Source of the DNA: Acanthamoeba lenticulata
Taxonomy: Eukaryota > Discosea > Longamoebia > Acanthamoebidae
NCBI GenBank assembly: GCA_002179805.1
Contig: NAVB01003302.1
Span: 1-12,353 of the forward strand
Reading direction: 5' to 3'
DNA: 12,353 bases
In this document: piece by piece, positions 6,462 to 12,353 of the stretch
Position numbering within the stretch: the stretch's first letter is position 1
Layout: the number at the start of each line of letters is the position of its first letter
Notes under the pieces: generated by a model
What the model was told of the DNA's origin: nothing
The model's input: only the letters and a program-made list of their open reading frames with translations
Databases searched by the model: none
Program-made: the position numbers and the translations under genes

Positions 6462-8584
6462 ATGCCATGGACACCCTCACTCGTAAAGGCATGACGTGCC
6501 ACCTCTGCTGCATGCACCATCTCCCTCGGCCACGCACTAAAACCCTCTCCGACAGGGCTTTGTCATGTTCCTGGCCGTTAACCCGTTCTTCGCCATTTTC
6601 TTCACCTACGACGTGATCGGTGCCCTTGGCAGTGCACTGGGTACTCAGCCCGTTCTCTGGAGCACCGCATCTACTTTTTCGTTTTTGTTCATTCATCATC
6701 ACATTTTGTAGAGAGGGAAATGGGCCTGCAGGCCGAGGAGATCGGTTGGCTCTACTCCGGTATGTGTCAACTCCTCGCACACCCTCCACAAACCAATCAT
6801 CTCAACTCTCGTGGCGCTGCCCTGACCCACAGCTTACTCCATCTGCACGCCGGTCATGGTCTTCGTGTCGGGCCTTCTCATCGACAAGCTTGGCTCCAAG
6901 CCGTGCGCCTCCTCTCGCCTTTCTATTTATGAATTATTTATTAATAATTAATCATTTCTTTTATATGTGGGCAGGACGGCGATGCTGATGTCGTCGATCA
7001 TGGTGCTTGGCGCGGCGGTGGTCACCTACGGCGCCTACCAACGCGCCTTCTGGACGATGATCGCCGGCCGCCTTGCCGCTGGCTTCGGCGAGTCGCTTCT
7101 CGTCGCCATGCAGGCCATCATCGTACGCTGCGCTTCTTCTTCGTTCTTCTTCTTCCTTACGTCCTTCCTTCGGTCTTGTGCGCCGGCGCTGACGCACGCG
7201 CGAACCACTTGAAAACCCGCAGTGCCAGAACTTCGCCGACCAGGCCTGGTGGCTCAACATGGCCTTTTCCATGAGCAACGTGTGGGGCCAGCTGGGCAAC
7301 GCGAGCGTGTTTCTCGCGCTGCCCTTCATCGCCGACGCCGGCGGCCTCACCCTCGCCGCCAGCTCCTCCTTCTTGTACGCCCTCTCTTCTTTTCGGTCGT
7401 CAAACACGCACAAGCAAAACATCACAGTAGCTTTGTTGTTCGTCAAACTCTGGCACCTCTCAAACTCACGGAGCGCTACAGCGTGTCGGCGTTCGCGTGG
7501 GGAACGTGCCTGCTCTATGTCGGCCTCGATGGTCCGACCCTACGCGGCCTGGTCGGCGGCGTCGGCAGCAACGAGGCCTCGGCCATGCGCCTCCGCGACA
7601 TCCGCGAGTTCCCAGCCAGCTTCTGGTACCATTAACCCTCTTTAAAAAAAGAAATGAATTATGAATTAAAATTAAATTCAAATCAAAACCGCAGGTGCCT
7701 TTCGCTGATCAACTGCCTGTCGACATGCTCCATCTTTGTGTCCATGTCATTCGGGCCGCTCTTTCTGATTGAGTCTGCCGGCTACTCGGCCGACGCGGCG
7801 GGCGTCATCATCGCCCTCATGAACGCCACCGTGCTCCTGGCCCCCGCCGCCGGCTGGCTCCTCGACGCCATCGGTCCGTCCGCCCGCCCATCCGTCTGGC
7901 CAACGCGAGTTAACCCTATTTTCCATCCCTCGTGAGGCCTTTCCTCATAAGAACGTGTACGTGGACAAACGCGCAGGGCAGCGAGTGTGGATCTGGCTCG
8001 GGTGCTGCCTCACGATGACGGCGGCCTTTGGCGTGCTGGCCCTCGACCGGATGGACCCGGTCGTCTGGCTGCTCCTCATTGGTTCGCCCTCCCCCGCACG
8101 GTCATTGACCGCGCTGACTGACGATGACGATCACGACGATGATGATGAACATACAGGGACGGCCTTTGCGGTGCTCAACTCGTCGGTCAACGCGGCCATC
8201 TCGCTGGTGGTGGCGCCTCGCGTGATCGGCACAGCCTACGGGATCTGCGGGGTCATGTTCAACACGTCCCTGCTGGCCATCCCGTCGGCCGTGGGCGCCC
8301 TTCGCCGGACGACGGGCTCTTTCGTTGTGCCGATGCTCGTGTTCGCCGGGATCAACCTGGTGGGCGCCGCCGTCACGGCGGCCCTCTTTGTCCTTGATCG
8401 ACGGCGCGTTCTCAACCTCCCGGCCCGCCAGCTCGACCTTCTTGTGCGCGTTGACGAGGAGGATGATGGCGATGACCACGACAGCGACGACACGTCCTAC
8501 TATGTGCCCATCAGAGAAGAAGAAGAAGAAGTCGCGTTGGCCACCGAGAGCACGCGCCTCCGCGCACGACAAGCCAGCAAATAA
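6462..8584 (+). CDS. Major facilitator superfamily transporter, MFSD1-like
   Basis: Twelve-helix-type transporter of 459 residues. Ten exons join in phase: 6462-6482, 6556-6640, 6712-6759, 6833-6902, 6975-7122, 7223-7374, 7482-7625, 7695-7873, 7977-8081, 8157-8584; stop TAA 8582-8584. The MFS loop 2-3 motif is visible (GLLIDKLGSK, 65-74), with a second-half counterpart GWLLDAIG near 276-283. The TM1 context (IFFTYDVIGAL), the FGESLLVAMQAII segment, the DIREFPASFW segment before TM7 and the IGTAYGICGVMFN segment all resemble MFSD1-type proteins, which are lysosomal dipeptide exporters in animals. The C-terminal tail is acidic (Asp/Glu runs) and holds YVPI, a possible YxxPhi endosomal sorting signal. 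The first exon (seven codons) is the weakest part: an ATG at 6565 in exon 2, or an unseen upstream exon, is possible. Substrate is not determinable from sequence. Confidence 0.85.
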
Positions 8585-8592
8585 TTTTCATC

Positions 8593-8598
8593 AATAAA
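8593..8598 (+). terminator. Polyadenylation signal AATAAA of the MFS transporter gene
   Basis: AATAAA nine bases after the TAA stop of the transporter, inside an AT-rich stretch that contrasts with the GC-rich final exon. Confidence 0.6.
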
Positions 8599-8687
8599 TT
8601 ATTTACTATTGAGTGATCCTTCCGGTGGGTGACATTTTCTCTGGCCTATTTTCTCTGTGCACAAAAAAATAAGTCTGGCTCGCCCAC

Positions 8688-9599
8688 ATGCAACTGGATG
8701 GGCGAACGGCCGCCACCCTGGCGTCGATGGTGCAAGGTCTTTCTGATCAACGAACGAGCTGGATTGAGTGCAGCCGAAGGGGAGAAAATCGACTTACCCG
8801 CCTGATCAATGCCAAAATGGAATTATTGTACGACCGTTTACCGTTGTTTGTTTCAATCGTAAGCGAGCCATGACGGACTTTGCCTCTCAAGATATGCAGA
8901 CGCGCCGCACTGGGGTTGCTTGCAGCAAAACACAGAGGTGCTCCAGCCAATGCAGCTGGCATTCCATGCTTCCCCTGCTAAACGTGCTGCCAAGACAGGT
9001 TATTGCGCGGGTGGAAGGGAAGCTGAATGAACATTGCCGCCACTACTCAAAGCTGCTACGCGAGACGTGCCAAGAGCTGGTTCGCTTTTCCTCCTCTCCA
9101 TTCTCCGGCCGAGGGTTTCGAAGCTTGACGCTGTTGGCCTTCCAGGCACTCTTGTACAGCAGGATGGAGCAGGCCCTCGTCCCGCTGCGCACAACGCTAC
9201 GACTTACCGCGGCCAAGAGTGGCACCACGGATGAACAGGCGGGCAAGGCACTCGTGACCGACACTCTTACCCTGTCCCAAGCGGGTACGATACAATCAGA
9301 GCCAGCCTGCTTACACCTTCTTACACGTTCTCTGGACACCTTATGCTGCAGTCGCGTTGGCCGAGGAGCTTCTCGCCATGTACGCCAAGGACCTGCGGCT
9401 CAAGCGGATGATCATGGACGACGTCGTGGCGCAGGCCAACCGAGACACGCTCCTCGTCTATCTCGCCTCGTGGGAGATGATGCCCTACATCGACAGACTG
9501 CGACAGGAAGAGCTCTTTGAGTTGCTTTCGCCATCGTCTCCCCAAGGCAGCGCTACGCCGCCACGACAGCACGATGAAGATGACGATCCCTACGCCTGA
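8688..9599 (+). CDS. CINP-like protein (CDK2-interacting protein family)
   Basis: Predicted 169 residues from exons 8688-8729, 8999-9079, 9146-9284 and 9352-9599, all GT-AG and in phase. The best evidence is the C-terminal block LLAMYAKDLRLKRMIMDDV (about 100-118) followed by LLVYLASWEMMPYID, which matches the C-terminal core of animal CINP (LLEMYxKELxLKR, then LSYLSMWxxxPYV). The middle (HCRHYSKLLRETCQELALLYSRMEQAL) fits its helical, coiled-coil-like region. Residues 5-14 (GRTAATLASM) fit the N-terminal helix. In animals CINP binds CDK2 and the ATR pathway and takes part in replication and checkpoint control; the role here is inferred. The tail is acidic (DEDDDPYA). Weak points: the first intron (8730-8998, 269 nt) is far longer than the rest and may hide an exon, and a Trp codon just upstream of the ATG suggests the true N-terminus may lie further 5'. 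Confidence 0.66.
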
Positions 9600-9604
9600 G
9601 CTTT

Positions 9605-9610
9605 AATAAA
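9605..9610 (+). terminator. Polyadenylation signal AATAAA of the CINP-like gene
   Basis: AATAAA six bases after the TGA stop, in a short AT-rich stretch. Confidence 0.6.
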
Positions 9611-9732
9611 TATTTATTTTAACATGCAGGAAGAAAAGAGAAAAAAATGAAAGAGAAATTGATAGCTCGGCAGGACGATGAGCGCCACATCTGCCTGCCT
9701 TCCTCGGCTCGGATCACTTCTTTCCTCCCACG

Positions 9733-10567
9733 ATGCTGCGGTCGTTCCTTCACGCAGCGACTACAACGGCAACGCAAGGCCTGCAGGCGACTGGCCCGGC
9801 CTTTCCCTTCACCTTGTCGTTCTGGCGTCGGCCATGGGCCACAGCTGTTGCCTCCCTGGGCGCCAGCGTTGTTCTCGCGTGGTTGCCCCTATTCCTTTAT
9901 CGCCGCAAGTTCGTGCGCAGGCTGGGACCGCAAGCGTGGGATGAGATTGAACCACGCAGCAACATTTTCAGGTGATCCCTTTCTCTTTCCCTCACCAACA
10001 AGGCAGCTGTACAAGAAGGCTGACACGAATCTACTTTTTCTTCACCAAAGAGCGGAGGACGAGGAGCATAGGGAGTCTGTCCTGTCGTACATGCGGTACG
10101 TGCAGAATATCACGTGTGTTTAGACCGTCGTGCCTCACTGACGAGTGCTGCAGGCGCTGCCTTGCTGCGCACGCCAACGGCGTGGAGTCCTACCCATCTA
10201 CGCTTCGGCCATCCTTCTTGCCATGCTCACTCGGGTAATAGCGCTTTCCCGCCTGGTCAGCTCCTCTGCGCCCCACAACCCTGATGGACGTTGCCCACAC
10301 AGGTGGAGGCGCGAGCAGTGGATCGGCTATCCTTCCTCTACGTTCTGCTACGTGTGCTCTACAACTTGTTCTACATCTATGGTACGATCGCCCACCTTAG
10401 TTTGACTGTTTCGTCTGTTAACATGAAACTGGCCCTCTTGCGTGGTAGGGTCAAACTTCGTGTTGGCCAAGATGAGGTCTCTGTCATGGGCCGCAAGCTG
10501 GCTCGTTGTTGCCACCATCTATTGGCGAAGTTTGCGGCGAGTGCACCTGCTCGCCCCTGGCCTGTAA
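9733..10567 (+). CDS. MAPEG-family membrane protein, frame interrupted by a 1-nt deletion
   Basis: Small four-helix membrane protein of the MAPEG superfamily (glutathione and eicosanoid metabolism; microbial members are often uncharacterised). Exons: 9733-9971, 10154-10234, 10303-10381, 10449-10567; stop TAA 10565-10567; about 172 residues. TM1 is PWATAVASLGASVVLAWLPL (about 34-53), followed by the basic RRKFVRR. The family core reads RCLAAHANGVESYP, then PIYASAILLAMLTR, matching the MAPEG pattern R-AHAN-x-x-E-xxP-xxxxAxLLA. These two halves lie in different frames: one base is missing in the CCC run at 10193-10195, and one more C would join them. RVLYNLFYIYG and MRSLSWAASWLVVATIYW give the last two helices. 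The break sits in a conserved motif with no sign of other decay, so a sequencing or assembly error is likelier than a pseudogene. No alternative splice rescues the frame. Confidence 0.75.
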
Positions 10568-10729
10568 ATATAACTACATTCGACATTCTTCATCACAGGA
10601 AGTCCTTTCGGTGGTGCCCTCTGATGGCGGCCCAAACCTTTTCCGTGGCCTCCCCATTTCTTTTTCTTTTCTCCACCGGCGGGCCTTTGATTTGTAGCTG
10701 CGCCGCCTAATCTCGAGCATCTCCACATC
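10568..10729. promoter_or_regulatory. Short spacer with the CCT gamma promoter
   Basis: About 160 bases between the MAPEG stop and the CCT gamma ATG must hold the MAPEG 3' end and the CCT promoter. A T-rich run at 10655-10673 stands out. No canonical AATAAA is present for the MAPEG gene, and I cannot name a promoter motif. Confidence 0.4.
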
Positions 10730-12353
10730 ATGGCCGCACCTCCCATGCAAGCTCCTATCCTTGTTCTCAGTACGTAGTTGGCTTTTTCTTGTTGCTGCCA
10801 CGCTATGCGGCTGCTCATTCGACAAATTTGTACCGATAATTGCAGCCGATAACACCAAGCGCGAGAGCGGCCGTAAGGCTCAGAGGAACAACATCGCTGC
10901 CGCAAAGGCAGTATGCAGCGTTGTTCGCACGGCCTTGGGCCCGCGCGCCATGCTTAAGATGATTCTTGACTCGATGGGTGGCATCGTCCTGACCAACGAC
11001 GGCAATGCCATTCTTCGCGAGCTTGAGGTGAGCCACCCGGCTGGCAAGAGCATGATCGAGCTCAGCAAGACTCAAGATGAGGAGGTTGGAGACGGCACTA
11101 CCTCTGTTATCATCCTCGGTACTATTGCCAATTTTTGTAGGCCCTCCCAATTTTTACGCTAACTTGCCCCGGATCGATGCAGCTGGCGAGATGCTCACCG
11201 TGGCCGAGCCCTATCTGGAGAGGAACATGCACCCCACGATCATCATCCGTGGTTTCTTCAAGGCCAGGGATGACGCCATCGAGGCTCTTGATAAGCTCTC
11301 GATTAAGGTCGACATTTCGAAGCGCGACGAGCTCCTCAATATCATCAGGAGCTGCCTCTCCACCAAGTTCGTGAGCCGCTGGATGGATCTCATGTGCAAC
11401 CTCGCTCTCGATTCGGTCTCCACCGTGGTTACGCACGACGGCAATCGCAAGGAGATTGACATCAAGCGCTACGTCAAGATCGAGAAGGTCGCTACAACCC
11501 TGCCTTAGTTTTGCTTTTTTTCCCTTCTTCATTTTCAAACGCCTCACTGGAGGAACACGGTGCAGGTGCCCGGCGGTGAGCTTGAGGACAGCTGTGTGCT
11601 CAAGGGCGTCATGCTCAACAAGGACGTGCTGCACTCGAAGATGCGGCGCCGCATCGAGAACCCGCGCATCCTGCTCCTCGACTGCCCCCTCGAGTACACC
11701 AAGGGCGAGAACAACATCATGATGGACGTCACCAAGGAGGGCGACTGGACCGCCATCCTTAAGGCCGAGGAGGAGTGGGTCAAGAAGACCTGCGACCACA
11801 TCATCGCCCTCAAGCCTGACCTTGTCATCACCGAGAAGGGCATTTCTGGTACAACCATGCTCATAGTGATGATGCTTTATCGTTTGGCCTTATTGGCTCA
11901 CAATACGCAACACCAGATCTCGTCCAGCACTACTTCGTGAGGAACAACATCACGGCGCTCCGCAGGTTGCGCAAGACAGACAACAACAGAATCGCGCGGG
12001 CGGTCGGCGCCGTCATCGTCAACAGAGTTGAAGAGGCCAAGGAAACCGACCTCGGCACCAAGTGCGGTCTCTTTGAGGTTCGCAAGATCGGCGACGAGTA
12101 CTTCTCCTTCCTCGAGGACTGCAAGGAGCCCAAGGCCTGCACCATTTTGCTGCGCGGCGCCAGCAAGGACGTCCTCAAGGAGGTCGAGCGCAACCTCCAG
12201 GTACGAAGCCCGCGTTCTCTGTTATCAAAGGTGATAAAGAATTATTAACAATTTTAAATAATAATAATAATAAAAACAAAACAGGATGCCACGTGCGTGG
12301 CGCGCAACATCCTGCTGGACCCGCGCCTGTGCCCCGGCGGTGGCGCGACGGAG
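10730..12353 (+). CDS. CCT3: T-complex protein 1 subunit gamma (CCT gamma), 5' part
   Basis: Subunit of the cytosolic group II chaperonin TRiC/CCT, which folds actin, tubulin and other proteins using ATP. Exons 10730-10769, 10846-11118, 11183-11487, 11566-11848, 11917-12200 and 12285-12353 join in phase and give 418 of an expected 540-550 residues; the rest lies beyond the right edge. Gamma-specific resemblance is strong throughout: NTKRESGRKAQ (16-26), LGPRAMLKMILDSMGGIVLT (44-63), TNDGNAILRE (63-72), the ATP-site motif GDGTTSV (95-101), KEIDIKRYVKIEK just before the exon 3-4 join, LEDSCVLKGVMLNKDV in the apical domain, TEKGIS, RKTDNNRIARA, CTILLRGASKDVL, and PGGGATE (412-418), where the nucleotide-binding Gly triplet ends the window. 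The start ATG is supported by the short N-terminal MAAPPMQAPILVL leader typical of the family. Nothing suggests loss of function. Confidence 0.95.
12244..12280 (+). repeat. AT-rich (TAA)n tract in the last visible CCT gamma intron
   Basis: A low-complexity ATAATAATAATAA stretch fills most of the intron 12201-12284, just before its AG acceptor. It is one of several introns with an AT-rich 3' half in an otherwise GC-rich region. Confidence 0.75.

Noticed and set aside
7527..7563. A possible 37-nt intron (GTCCGACC to GGCAG) in MFS exon 7
   Set aside because: The frame reads through without a stop and leads directly to the expected DIREFPASFW segment, so no intron is needed.
8737..9000. tRNA or small RNA gene inside the long CINP intron
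   Set aside because: No T-loop consensus, no cloverleaf stems and no A/B boxes could be found by eye.
9085..9145. Reading straight through 9080-9145 as CINP coding sequence
   Set aside because: It is open, but pyrimidine-rich and bounded by GT and AG in phase 0; removing it brings together CQEL and the KMEKL-like helix as in CINP.
1..12353. CRISPR arrays, insertion sequences, bacterial operon signals
   Set aside because: No spaced repeats, no terminal inverted repeats with a transposase, and intron-rich genes show this is eukaryotic nuclear DNA.

Overview
The window looks like nuclear DNA of a free-living amoeba, most likely Acanthamoeba or a close relative (Amoebozoa). The grounds are GC-rich coding sequence cut by many short GT-AG introns, several introns and spacers that turn sharply AT-rich, AATAAA signals just after stop codons, and a eukaryotic gene set (CCT chaperonin, CINP-like, MFSD1-like, MAPEG, ZIP). 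The species is inferred from style, not shown by a marker gene. All exon joins were made by eye from splice-site phase and family resemblance.

Layout, left to right: (1) minus strand, 95-1169, a ZIP metal transporter of the ZupT/GufA type that runs off the left edge. (2) Plus strand, 1366-1617, a short single-exon gene whose frame is interrupted by one TGA directly before a C-terminal membrane helix. A hairpin with every hallmark of a eukaryotic SECIS element lies 25 bases after the final stop, followed by AATAAA. I read this as a small tail-anchored selenoprotein and do not recognise its family; it is the most interesting item in the window. (3) 2117-4542, a secreted family 5 glycoside hydrolase (endoglucanase type) with a Ser/Pro linker and an unrecognised C-terminal domain, in eight exons. 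(4) 4543-5201, a pyrimidine-rich spacer. (5) 5202-6368, an intronless eIF4A-like protein whose DEAD box and motif V are degenerate. (6) 6462-8584, an MFSD1-like major facilitator transporter in ten exons. (7) 8688-9599, a CINP-like protein. (8) 9733-10567, a MAPEG-family membrane protein whose frame is broken by one missing base. (9) 10730-12353, chaperonin subunit CCT gamma, cut by the right edge.

The genes do not form an operon or a single pathway. They are closely packed, separately transcribed eukaryotic genes, mostly in head-to-tail order, with one divergent pair (ZIP and the selenoprotein candidate) sharing a promoter gap of about 196 bases. The only direct functional link I can see is between the recoded TGA and its SECIS hairpin.
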